Positions 8,378 through 15,636 of a DNA stretch of 22,348 nucleotides are shown here, piece after piece. The stretch spans positions 1 to 22,348 of the forward strand of contig DBQP01000021.1 in the NCBI GenBank assembly GCA_002305265.1. The letters are read 5' to 3'. Under the pieces are notes generated by a model. That model saw nothing but the letters and a program-made list of their open reading frames with translations, was not told where the DNA came from and did not search any database. The stretch's first letter is position 1; every line of letters starts with the position of its first letter. This DNA comes from Prevotellaceae bacterium UBA1391. GTDB lineage: Bacteria > Bacteroidota > Bacteroidia > Bacteroidales > Bacteroidaceae. A program made the position numbers and the translations under genes.

Positions 8378-9877
8378 TCACGCCTTGCCTGCGTTGAGGT
8401 AGTCCACCAGGCTCGCCATGGCTTGTCCGCGGTGCGAGATGGCGTTCTTCTGCTCGGCCGTCATCTCGGCGAACGTGATGTCGTAGCCGTCGGGCACGAA
8501 CAGCGGGTCGTAGCCAAAACCGCCTTCTCCGCGCCGCTCGGTGAGGATTTGGCCCTCGATGCGGCCCTCGAAGAATTTGGGCTCGTGCAGGTCGCTCACG
8601 AAGGCGATGACTGTGCGGAAGTTGGCGCGGCGGTTCTCCTTTCCTTCCATCTCGTGCAGCAGTTTCGTCATGTTGGCCTCCGCGTCGTGACCTTCCTCGC
8701 TGGCGTAGCGGGCGGAGTGCACGCCGGGAGCGCCGCCGAGGGCCTCCACTTCGAGGCCGCTGTCGTCGGCAAAGCAGTCGAAGCCGTAGAAACGCTTCAC
8801 ATACTGCGCCTTCAGCAGCGCGTTCTCGGCGAACGTGTTGCCCGTCTCTGGAATCTCGGCGTGGCAGTTGATGTCGTCCAGCGAACGGATCTCGAAGAGG
8901 TCGCCGAGCATGGCGCGCACCTCCTCCAGCTTGTGTGCGTTGTTGGTGGCGAACACCAGCGGGTGCTTGTTCGTCAGCTGCTTTGCCTTGATCTTGTCGA
9001 AGCCCTCGCCGTAGACGCCCTGCGCGTTGCTCATCGAGATGAAGCAGTAGGGGTCGATATACTTGATCAGGCGGAAGATGTTCATGCTCTCGCTCTTCTT
9101 CGCGATCACCACGAGCACCTTGCGCTCCGTCTTCGTATACCAGCCCGTTCCGTCGAGCACGGTCACACCGCGCCCCGTCGAGTTGATTTCGTCGGCCAGA
9201 CGGCGGTAGTTGCGCGAGAAGATGAGGAACTGCACGGACTGGCGCCGGCGGTTGAGCATGTAGTCGAGCGTGAGGGCCGACAGGATGAGGCAGACGTAGC
9301 CGAACACCATGCGGCGCGGGTCGTGGAAGACGAAGTAGCAAGACGAGATGATGATGATGTCGCAGAACATGATGATGTTGCCCAGCGAGATGTTCTTGTA
9401 CTTGTTGACGATGGCGGCGATGATGTCGGTTCCGCCCGTCGAGCCGTTGGCCGAGAAGCAGATGGCCAGGCCCGCGCCTTCGATGATGGCGCCGATCACG
9501 CAGGCCATGAAGGCCTCGTCGCCCACCCACCGCGGCAAGTTGCCCTCCGCGTCCTCGAAGATGCGCTGGAAGGCCCAGGTGATGAACGTCAGCATCAGCA
9601 CGGCATAGATGGTGCGGATGCAGAACCTCCATCCCAGCTCAATCACAGCGGCCACCAGAAAGGCCACGTTGATGAAGAGATACGTCCACTGCACCTCGAA
9701 ACCCGTGGCGAAGTAGATGATGGAGGAAATACCGGCCACGCCGCCCGTCGTAATCTGGTAGGGCAGCATGAAGCAGGTCAGGCCGAACGCATACATGCAC
9801 AGGGCGAGCGTGATCAGCGTGTAGTCATGGATTTCCTGCTTCACGGAAGTGGAAATCGGGGGAATGGGTAGTGTCAT
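8378..9877 (-). CDS. Fusion of YitT-family membrane protein (DUF161-DUF2179) with RdgB/HAM1 non-canonical purine NTP pyrophosphatase
   Basis: The product has 499 residues in one uninterrupted frame. Residues ~15-210 hold five or six membrane segments of the YitT/DUF161 type (motifs GGVAGISSI and NGSTGGTDIIA), and ~215-297 form the cytoplasmic DUF2179 domain ending in GVYGEGFDKIK. The usual protein would stop there; instead the frame runs through AKQLTNKHP into a complete RdgB domain from ~306: TNNAHKLEE (311-319), ETGNTFAENALLKA (from 345), ADDSGLEV (370-377), GGFGYDPLF (452-460) and SHRGQA (481-486). RdgB removes dITP, dXTP and dUTP-like bases from the nucleotide pool. Both catalytic cores look intact, and the RdgB part would sit in the cytoplasm as needed. 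No Met is present at the usual RdgB start; Met282 is the nearest internal candidate. It lies 156 bp downstream of leuS. Confidence 0.93.
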   Translation of the reverse strand: MTLPIPPISTSVKQEIHDYTLITLALCMYAFGLTCFMLPYQITTGGVAGISSIIYFATGFEVQWTYLFINVAFLVAAVIELGWRFCIRTIYAVLMLTFITWAFQRIFEDAEGNLPRWVGDEAFMACVIGAIIEGAGLAICFSANGSTGGTDIIAAIVNKYKNISLGNIIMFCDIIIISSCYFVFHDPRRMVFGYVCLILSALTLDYMLNRRRQSVQFLIFSRNYRRLADEINSTGRGVTVLDGTGWYTKTERKVLVVIAKKSESMNIFRLIKYIDPYCFISMSNAQGVYGEGFDKIKAKQLTNKHPLVFATNNAHKLEEVRAMLGDLFEIRSLDDINCHAEIPETGNTFAENALLKAQYVKRFYGFDCFADDSGLEVEALGGAPGVHSARYASEEGHDAEANMTKLLHEMEGKENRRANFRTVIAFVSDLHEPKFFEGRIEGQILTERRGEGGFGYDPLFVPDGYDITFAEMTAEQKNAISHRGQAMASLVDYLNAGKA

Positions 9878-10012
9878 GGCGACGTGGAAAGTGTTGGAGA
9901 AGTGCGTATGAAAGGTGGGTGGCGTGCGCGGGCAGCGCCGGAGCAGGGAAGGCCCTTTGCCTCTCCTGCGGCGGATGCTGCGGGCATGGGCGAGGCCGGC
10001 GGCCCCGCCCGT

Positions 10013-10028
10013 GCCTGCCGCGGCAGGC
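10013..10028. repeat. 16-bp perfect palindrome just after leuS
   Basis: GCCTGCCG followed by CGGCAGGC forms a perfect palindrome six bases beyond the leuS stop codon. It can fold as a 6-bp stem with loop CGCG in the leuS transcript, but no U-run follows. It may mark a transcript end or be a protein-binding site. Confidence 0.35.
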
Positions 10029-10033
10029 CCTGC

Positions 10034-12865
10034 TCAGGACTTGAGCACGATGTTGACGATTTTCTTGGGCACGACGATGGTCTTCACATGCTGCAGGCCT
10101 TCCATGTATTTGGCGCTCTGCGGGTCGGCCAGGACGGCGCGCTCGATGTCCTCGTTCGAGGCGTCGGCCGGGAATTCCATCTGGAAGCGTGCCTTGCCGT
10201 TGAAGCTGACGGTCAGTTTCAGCGTCTCTTCCACGAGGTAGGCCTCGTTGCAGGCGGGCCACTGTGCCTCCACCACGCTGCCTTCATGCCCCAGCTGCTC
10301 CCAAAGTTCCTCGCAGAGGTGCGGGCAGAAGGGCGAGAGAAGCACGACGAAGTCCTCCAGCACCGCGCGGCTCGTACACTTCACGGCGTTCAGCTCGTTC
10401 AGGCAGATCATGAAGGCGGCAATCGACGTGTTGTAGCTGAAGTTCTCGATGTCGGCCGTCACCTTCTTGATGAGCTTGTGGATGCTGCGGAGCGCCTCCT
10501 TCGACGGCTCGCCGCCGTCGGCGCGGATGTGTCCGTCCTTGTCGAAGGCATACATCCAGAACTTCTTCAGGAAGCGGTGGCAGCCGTCGATGCCGTTGGT
10601 GTCCCACGGCTTCGAGGCCTCGACGGGGCCGAGGAACATCTCGTAGAGGCGCAGCGTGTCGGCGCCGAAGCGCTCCACGATGTTGTCGGGGTTGACGACG
10701 TTGAACATCGACTTCGACATCTTCTCCACGGCCCAGCCGCAGATGTATTTTCCATCCTCGAGGATGAACTCGGCGTCGTTGTATTCCGGACGCCACTGGC
10801 GGAACGCCTCCACGTCGAGCACGTCGGCGCTCACGATGTTCACGTCCACGTGGATGGGCGTCGTGTCGTACCCCTTGCGCAGGCCGGCGCTGACAAACGT
10901 GTTCGTGTCCTTCACGCGGTAGACGAAGTTCGAGCGGCCCTGGATCATGCCCTGGTTGATGAGTTTCTGGAAGGGCTCCTCCTTCGCGCTGTAGCCGAAG
11001 TCGAAGAGCACCTTGTTCCAGAAGCGCGAGTAGATGAGGTGGCCGGTGGCGTGCTCCGTGCCGCCCACGTAGAGGTCGACGTTCTGCCAGTAGCCCACGG
11101 CCTGCTCGCCCACGAGCGCCGACGTGTTGTGCGGGTCCATGTAGCGCAGGTAGTAGGCGCTCGAGCCGGCGAAGCCCGGCATCGTGTTCAGTTCGAGCGG
11201 GAACACCGTCACGTCGTCGATGCGGCTGTTCTCCACCACCTTGCGGCCGGCCTCGTCCCAGGCCCACGTCGTGGCGTTGCCCAGCGGCGGCTCGCCCGTC
11301 TCCGTCGGCAGGAATTTGTCGACCTCGGGCAGCAGCAGCGGCAGGCAGTCGGCCGGCACCATCGTGGGGATGCCGTGCTTGTAGTAGACGGGGAAGGGCT
11401 CGCCCCAGTAGCGCTGGCGGCTGAAGATGGCGTCGCGCAGGCGGTAGTTCACCTTCACGCGGCCGAGCCCGTTCTCGCTCACATATTTCTTCGTGGCGGC
11501 GATGGCCTCCTTCACGCTCAGGCCGTTGAGCACGAGCGCGGCCGTCTTGCCCGCCGCCGGCGAGTTCATCACGATGCCCTCCTTGGCGTCGTAGCTCTCC
11601 TCGCTCACGTCGGCGCCCTCGATGAGCGGGACGATGGGGAGCCCGAAATGGCGGGCGAAGGCATAGTCGCGCGAGTCGTGCGCCGGCACGGCCATGATGG
11701 CGCCCGTGCCGTAGCCGGCCAGCACGTAGTCGCTCACCCACACGGGGATGTCCTCGCCCGTGAGCGGATTGACGGCGTAGGCGCCGGTGAACACGCCGCT
11801 CACCGTCTTGTTGATGATGCGCTCGCGCTCCGTGCGCTTCTTCACCTGGTCGAGATACTGTGCCACGGCCGCGCGCTGCTCGTCGGTGGTCACGGCCTCC
11901 ACGAGCTCACTTTCGGGCGCGAGCACCATGAAGGTCACGCCGAACATCGTGTCGGCGCGGGTGGTGAAGATGGTGAAGCTGCCGCCGTTGCGGATCTTGA
12001 ACTCCACCTCGGTGCCTTCCGAGCGCCCGATCCAGTTGCGCTGCGTCTCCTTCAGCGACTCCGTCCACTCCACCGTGTCGAGCCCGTCGAGCAGCCGCTG
12101 GGCATAGGCGCTCACGCGCAGCATCCACTGGCTCATCTTCTTTTGCACCACCGGATAGCCGCCGCGCTCGCTCACGCCGTCCACCACCTCGTCGTTGGCC
12201 AGCACCGTGCCGAGCTGCGGACACCAGTTCACCATCGTCTCGCCGCGGAAGGCCAGGCGCCAGTTCATCAGCGTCTCGCTCTGCTGGCGGTCGGTCATGG
12301 CGGCCCATTCGGCCGCCGTCAGGTGCAGTTCCTCGCTCTGGGCAGCCGTCAGGCCCTCCGTGCCGTGCGCGGCCAGATGGGCCGTGAGGCGGCTGATGGG
12401 CTGTGCCTGCTGCAGGCGGGTGTCGTAGTAAGAGTCGAACATCAGCTCGAAGGCCCACTGCGTCCAGTGGTAGTAGGCGGGATCGCACGTGCGCACCTCG
12501 CGGCTCCAGTCGAACGAGAAGCCGATCTTGTCGAGCTGCTCGCGGTAGCGGTTGATGTTGTCGACAGTGGTCTTCTCCGGATGCTGCCCCGTCTGGATGG
12601 CATATTGCTCAGCCGGCAGTCCGTAGGCGTCGTAGCCCATCGGGTTGAGCACGTTGAAGCCCTGCAGACGCTTGTAGCGGGCGTAGATGTCGCTGGCGAT
12701 GTAGCCCAGCGGATGGCCCACGTGGAGGCCGGCGCCCGACGGGTAGGGAAACATGTTGAGCACGTAGAACTTCGGGCGGGTCGTGTCTTCCGTCACCTCA
12801 TACGTCTTCTGCTGAGCCCACCGGCTCTGCCATTTCTTCTCGATTTCTCTAAAGTTGTATTCCAC
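10034..12865 (-). CDS. leuS: Leucyl-tRNA synthetase
   Basis: The product has 943 residues, longer than the ~860 of E. coli LeuRS and in the range usual for Bacteroidales. It is a class I synthetase: the HIGH-type motif HVGH is at residues 48-51 and the KMSKS motif at 715-719. The family's N-terminal block FYVLNMFPYPSGAGLHVGHP (cited by MFPYPSGAG), the editing (CP1) domain with GTGAIMAVPAHDSRDY, the C-terminal anticodon-binding domain and the end block ending in KIVNIVLKS are all present. An Ala-rich stretch near residues 155-200 (around LTAHLAAHGTEGLTAAQSEE) is an insertion relative to E. coli. It charges tRNA-Leu and edits mischarged tRNA. The start ATG 12865-12863 is followed by the standard MEYNFREIEKKW. 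A promoter and a structured ~150-nt leader lie upstream. Confidence 0.97.
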   Translation of the reverse strand: MEYNFREIEKKWQSRWAQQKTYEVTEDTTRPKFYVLNMFPYPSGAGLHVGHPLGYIASDIYARYKRLQGFNVLNPMGYDAYGLPAEQYAIQTGQHPEKTTVDNINRYREQLDKIGFSFDWSREVRTCDPAYYHWTQWAFELMFDSYYDTRLQQAQPISRLTAHLAAHGTEGLTAAQSEELHLTAAEWAAMTDRQQSETLMNWRLAFRGETMVNWCPQLGTVLANDEVVDGVSERGGYPVVQKKMSQWMLRVSAYAQRLLDGLDTVEWTESLKETQRNWIGRSEGTEVEFKIRNGGSFTIFTTRADTMFGVTFMVLAPESELVEAVTTDEQRAAVAQYLDQVKKRTERERIINKTVSGVFTGAYAVNPLTGEDIPVWVSDYVLAGYGTGAIMAVPAHDSRDYAFARHFGLPIVPLIEGADVSEESYDAKEGIVMNSPAAGKTAALVLNGLSVKEAIAATKKYVSENGLGRVKVNYRLRDAIFSRQRYWGEPFPVYYKHGIPTMVPADCLPLLLPEVDKFLPTETGEPPLGNATTWAWDEAGRKVVENSRIDDVTVFPLELNTMPGFAGSSAYYLRYMDPHNTSALVGEQAVGYWQNVDLYVGGTEHATGHLIYSRFWNKVLFDFGYSAKEEPFQKLINQGMIQGRSNFVYRVKDTNTFVSAGLRKGYDTTPIHVDVNIVSADVLDVEAFRQWRPEYNDAEFILEDGKYICGWAVEKMSKSMFNVVNPDNIVERFGADTLRLYEMFLGPVEASKPWDTNGIDGCHRFLKKFWMYAFDKDGHIRADGGEPSKEALRSIHKLIKKVTADIENFSYNTSIAAFMICLNELNAVKCTSRAVLEDFVVLLSPFCPHLCEELWEQLGHEGSVVEAQWPACNEAYLVEETLKLTVSFNGKARFQMEFPADASNEDIERAVLADPQSAKYMEGLQHVKTIVVPKKIVNIVLKS

Positions 12866-12919
12866 TGTCTTTGATGATTTTGTTGGATGTCTTCACATTG
12901 GGGATGCCCGATTCCGTTT

Positions 12920-13009
12920 CCGGCCCGCACGCGCGCAGCACCGGCCATCCGTGCGGGCCGGCTCGGAGGCTGGCACACCGCACGTCGCGCTCTCGGCTCG
13001 AGAGTGCGG
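12920..13009 (-). promoter_or_regulatory. Structured leuS leader with mutually complementary segments
   Basis: In the predicted leuS 5' leader, read on the minus strand, four segments follow each other: CCGCAC (13009-13004), GTGCGG (12983-12978), CCGGCCCGCACG (12961-12950) and CGTGCGGGCCGG (12931-12920). Segments 3 and 4 form a perfect 12-bp stem. Segments 1 and 2 pair around an inner CTCTCG/CGAGAG stem. Because 1 resembles 3 and 2 resembles 4, the alternative pairing 2:3 is possible, the topology of an attenuator. There is no U-run after the last stem and no clear leader peptide, so a termination switch is not shown; a translational switch or plain secondary structure is possible. Confidence 0.4.
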
Positions 13010-13020
13010 AATCAGACATG

Positions 13021-13051
13021 CAAAGTAAGTGATTTATTTTCAGATGGCAAA
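13021..13051 (-). promoter_or_regulatory. Bacteroidota-type promoter for leuS
   Basis: On the minus strand TTTG (13051-13048) is followed after 19 bp by TTACTTTG (13028-13021), one mismatch from TAnnTTTG. Spacing and motifs fit the Bacteroidota -33/-7 promoter. Transcription would start near 13015, giving a leader of about 150 nt before the leuS ATG. Confidence 0.6.
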
Positions 13052-13283
13052 GATTTTGTCCCGCAACTTCGCGTCGCAAGCCAAAAGTGGGCGTGCCGGC
13101 CGCCCCCGTCCGCCTTGCCGCGGCCCTGCGCCTCCTTCCGTCTCGCTCCGCGGGGCTGCCGGCGGAACAGGACCGCTTCGGTGGCCGGCGGACGGGCCTG
13201 CGTCGCCACACTGCGGGCGCGCCTGCACCAGTGCGTCCGCTGGGCGCCTTCGCTCGGCGGGCGGCTGCGGGCGGCTATTGCGG
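13052..13283. other. GC-rich intergenic stretch without a recognisable gene
   Basis: This is the proximal part of the 671-bp gap between leuS and the AraC-type gene (12866-13536). It is very rich in GC with many short inverted and direct repeats (for example GCCGGCGGA at 13158 and 13184). Open frames across it on both strands have no sign of real coding: low-complexity Arg/Ala/Pro composition, no conserved motif, and extension straight into the tandem array next to it. Confidence 0.5.
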
Positions 13284-13459
13284 GAAGGCCTTCCCGATGC
13301 CGCACGAAGGCCTTCGCGGCGGACAACGAAGGCCTTCGTGCGAAAAAACGACTGCGTTCGTTTCGGAAAACGAGCGCAGTCGTTTTCGTTTTCGAACGCA
13401 GTCGTTTCCGAGCGGCCGCAGAATCATGGCAAAATCGCCGCAAAGTCGCCGCTCGGGCG
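13284..13459. repeat. 22-bp tandem array A (about eight degenerate units)
   Basis: Units start at 13284, 13306, 13328, 13350, 13372, 13394, 13416 and 13438, exactly 22 bp apart. The first three share the palindrome GAAGGCCTTC. Units four to six share a GCnnTCGTTTnCG-like core (GCGTTCGTTTCGG, GCAGTCGTTTTCG, GCAGTCGTTTCCG). The last two begin CCGCA. Similarity is highest between neighbours and fades along the array, as in a minisatellite grown by local duplication. It lies between leuS and the AraC-type gene. There are no unique spacers, so it is not a CRISPR. Confidence 0.85.
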
Positions 13460-13536
13460 TCGCGATGCGGGCCTGCCGCGGGGGTGGCGGAGGCGACGGG
13501 CGTGGGCAGGAGGGGCGGGCGCGACGGACGGGGCGG

Positions 13537-14097
13537 TCAGAGGTCGCTGAGGGCGCGGCGCTGTGCGCCCTGCTTGCGGTAGACGGAGGGGGAGAAGCCG
13601 GTCTCGCGCTTGAACTGGGCGCTGAGGTGGGCTGCGGACGAATAGTGGAGCTTGTCGGCTATCTCGCTCAGGGTGAGTTCGTCGTAGACGAGGAGTTCCT
13701 TCACGCGCTCGATCTTGTGGGCGATGTAGAAGCGCTCGATGGTCATGCCGTGCACCTCGCGGAAGAGGGTCGAAAGCTGGGTGTAGTCGCGGTGGAGCCG
13801 GTCGGCGAGATAGGCGGAGAGCGGCACGGAGAGGGCGGCGTCCTGCTCGCGCACGAGCTGGAGGATGAGGTTGCGGATGGCCTCGACGGTGCGCTGCGAG
13901 TGGTCGGTGAGGAGTTCGAAGCCCTCGGCCTCGAGCGCGGCCTTGAGGGCGGCCTGCTGCGGCGGGGTGAGCGGGGCGTCGAGGTCGGCCTCGCCCAGCC
14001 GCACCTGCACGGCGGGGATGTGGAGCTGGCGGAGCGTGCGCTCGACGGCGGCCGTGCAGCGCGGGCAGACCATATTCTTGATGTAGACGGTTGTCAT
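13537..14097 (-). CDS. Short AraC-family regulator with N-terminal heavy-metal-associated (HMA-like) domain
   Basis: The product has 186 residues. Residues ~1-65 form a ferredoxin-like HMA domain with the metal-binding motif M9-V-C11-P-R-C14 and the typical layout of strand, helix with CTAAVERTLRQL, strand and C-terminal GFELL. Residues ~70-178 form an AraC-type DNA-binding domain with two helix-turn-helix motifs; the second ends with LTLSEIADKLHYSSAAHLSAQF (cited by LSEIADKLHYSS) and GFSPSVYRKQ. The family binds DNA as a transcription factor; the HMA domain suggests sensing of copper or another soft metal, which is inference. The frame is open far upstream into the TlpA gene, but ATG 14097-14095 fits the HMA domain start (MTTVYIKNMVC). 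It lies 143 bp downstream of the TlpA-like gene, past a hairpin. No metal transporter is in the window. Confidence 0.85.
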   Translation of the reverse strand: MTTVYIKNMVCPRCTAAVERTLRQLHIPAVQVRLGEADLDAPLTPPQQAALKAALEAEGFELLTDHSQRTVEAIRNLILQLVREQDAALSVPLSAYLADRLHRDYTQLSTLFREVHGMTIERFYIAHKIERVKELLVYDELTLSEIADKLHYSSAAHLSAQFKRETGFSPSVYRKQGAQRRALSDL

Positions 14098-14181
14098 GGG
14101 CGTGGGGAATCTGTTGTGGAAATGAGGAGCGTCCTGTGGCTGCCAGCGTGGGAGCTGGGGCGACGGGGCGGGAGAAATGCA

Positions 14182-14219
14182 GCCGCGCCGCCGTCCGCAG
14201 GGGGCGGAGGCGGCGCGGC
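14182..14219 (-). terminator. Probable terminator hairpin of the TlpA-like gene
   Basis: The arms GCCGCGCCGCC plus TCCGC (14182-14198, with one bulged G) and GCGGAGGCGGCGCGGC (14204-14219) pair over 16 bp around a 5-nt loop. It lies 22 bp past the stop of the TlpA-like gene. On the minus strand the stem is followed by TGCATTTCTCC, only a weak U-run, so termination may be partial and could still let the AraC-type gene be transcribed. Confidence 0.5.
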
Positions 14220-14240
14220 AGGAAGTGGAGGGTGCGGCGG

Positions 14241-15440
14241 CTATTCGCCGAGTAGGTCGTGGAGGCGTGCGACGAGTTTCTCGCCGCGGGCGTCTTCGTC
14301 CTTGGCCAGGATCTTGCCGTCGGCGTCGACGAGGTAGACCGTGGGGTAGTACTCCACCTGATAGAGCTGGCGGATGTCCTTGTTGCGGTCGAGCCCGTTG
14401 GCCCAGGGCGTCTGCTCCTCCTCGAGGGCCTTCAGCCAGTCGGCCTCGCGGTCGTCGGCGCTGATGCTGACGATGTCGAAGCCCTTGTCCTTGTAGCGGG
14501 CATACTGCGCCTTGAAGTTGGGCATCTCGCGGCGGCAGGGGCCGCACCAGCTGGCCCAGAAGTCGAGCAGGACGTACTTCTTGCCGGCCATGCGGGCGCG
14601 CATCGTCGTGGCCTGCTGCGTGGCGTGGTCGGTGAAGGCGAAGTCGGGGATGGTCTGGCCCACCTGCAGCTTCGTGGAGTTGCCATCGGCGTCGAGGCGG
14701 AGCATCTTGGCCAGGCGGGTGCCGTAGAAGCTGCGGCGCACCTCGGGCGTGAACTGGCGGTAGATGTCCTGCAGTTCCTCGTTCGTGCCGTTGAGGCTGA
14801 CGACGACGAGCGCCGGGCCCCACCAGCTGGTGCGGTTGTCGAGGAAGAGCTGGCGGTAGTACTGGCGCACCTCGTCGAAGAAGGACTTCTCGGCGGCCTG
14901 GTAGCGCTGGCCCGCGTCGCTGTTGAAGAGGGCGTCGAACTCAGGCGTGCCGCGCCGCACCTTCGTGAGCTGCGCGAGGAAGTCCTTGTGCGTCTCGGTC
15001 ATGCGGGTGTAGTGGTCGTTCAGCACCGACTGGCCGGCCACTTTCTCCTCGTACTCCGTCTGGAGCAGCGACCCTTTGATCTGGACGGGGCTGAATTGGA
15101 TGATGGCGGTGCCGCGGTTGTCGTAGCGGTGGCCCACGGCGTAGACTCTGACGTGGTCGCCCTTCGTGGCTACGAGGCGGATGTTGCCCCAGGGCTGGTC
15201 GCAGCGGATGTCGTAGAAGCGCGGCTCCTGCGAGTCGAAGGCAAAGTGGAGCTTGCCGGCGGTGATGCGGGCGGTGGCGATGGGCGGCTCGTCCTCCTGC
15301 GCGCCGACCACGAGGAGCTTGAAGACGGTCCCGTCGGGCACGTCGCTGATGTCAAGGCTGATCAGGGTGTTCTGCGCATGCAGCATAGATGCGCATGCGG
15401 CAAACAGCCAGCAAGTTAGGAATAAGCGGATGTTTTTCAT
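14241..15440 (-). CDS. TlpA-like thiol-disulfide oxidoreductase with N-terminal DUF4369-like region
   Basis: The product has 399 residues. A signal peptide (MKNIRLFLTCWLFAACASML, cleavage probably after the Ala of LHA-QN at 22/23) directs it to the periplasm. Cys16 could in principle be a lipobox, but Phe at -3 makes that less likely. Residues ~25-125 are a beta-rich DUF4369-like domain, ~140-245 a helical linker, and ~258-399 a TlpA/AhpC thioredoxin fold with the active site W298-C-G-P-C302, preceded by YVLLDFWAS, and the cis-proline loop YYPTVYLVD. Such proteins reduce or shuffle disulfides in the periplasm; substrates are unknown. Contrast the cysteine-less paralogue at 1217-2227. A perfect -33/-7 promoter lies 32-62 bp upstream. 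Confidence 0.92.
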   Translation of the reverse strand: MKNIRLFLTCWLFAACASMLHAQNTLISLDISDVPDGTVFKLLVVGAQEDEPPIATARITAGKLHFAFDSQEPRFYDIRCDQPWGNIRLVATKGDHVRVYAVGHRYDNRGTAIIQFSPVQIKGSLLQTEYEEKVAGQSVLNDHYTRMTETHKDFLAQLTKVRRGTPEFDALFNSDAGQRYQAAEKSFFDEVRQYYRQLFLDNRTSWWGPALVVVSLNGTNEELQDIYRQFTPEVRRSFYGTRLAKMLRLDADGNSTKLQVGQTIPDFAFTDHATQQATTMRARMAGKKYVLLDFWASWCGPCRREMPNFKAQYARYKDKGFDIVSISADDREADWLKALEEEQTPWANGLDRNKDIRQLYQVEYYPTVYLVDADGKILAKDEDARGEKLVARLHDLLGE

Positions 15441-15471
15441 AAGGCAGGCAGTTTAAGTCAGTGTCATGCAG

Positions 15472-15502
15472 CAAAGATAAACATTCCGTGATTTTCTGCA
15501 AA
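15472..15502 (-). promoter_or_regulatory. Bacteroidota-type promoter for the TlpA-like gene
   Basis: On the minus strand TTTG (15502-15499) is followed after 19 bp by TATCTTTG (15479-15472), a perfect TAnnTTTG. Transcription should start near 15466, about 25 nt before the ATG at 15440. This is one of the two clearest promoters in the window. Confidence 0.75.
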
Positions 15503-15551
15503 ACTTTTACGTAAAAATACAGAAAGAGGTGCGGATTTGATGTTTTTTCGC

Positions 15552-15559
15552 TAACTTCG
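15552..15559 (+). promoter_or_regulatory. Possible -7 box for the aminopeptidase P gene
   Basis: TAACTTCG differs from TAnnTTTG by one base and faces away from the TlpA promoter, as expected in this divergent gap. A TTTG at 15536-15539 is too close for a -33 box (12 bp). If it is used, transcription starts near 15566, which favours ATG 15637 over ATG 15574 as the translation start. Confidence 0.3.
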
Positions 15560-15636
15560 CACGCAGAATCTCTATGCTTCGGTCATCGCGACGCATGCCC
15601 GCCGCGGGCCGGACACAAGAAAAAACGACCCAGCCT

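Noticed and set aside
9884..12874. A 996-codon open frame on the plus strand opposite leuS, and a 779-codon one (6058-8397) opposite porZ
   Set aside because: Both are antisense shadows caused by high GC and few stop codons. Their translations are rich in His, Arg, Val and Ala with no motif, whereas the minus strand encodes well-known proteins.
12866..13019. Possible 56-codon leader peptide upstream of leuS on the minus strand
   Set aside because: Its ATG lies at or before the predicted transcription start, it overlaps the leuS start, and it has no run of leucine codons.
13012..13443. A 143-codon minus-strand frame and a long plus-strand frame (13087-14337) over the leuS-AraC gap
   Set aside because: Their apparent peptide repeats are translations of 22-bp array A; composition is low-complexity and both run through a promoter or a real gene on the other strand.
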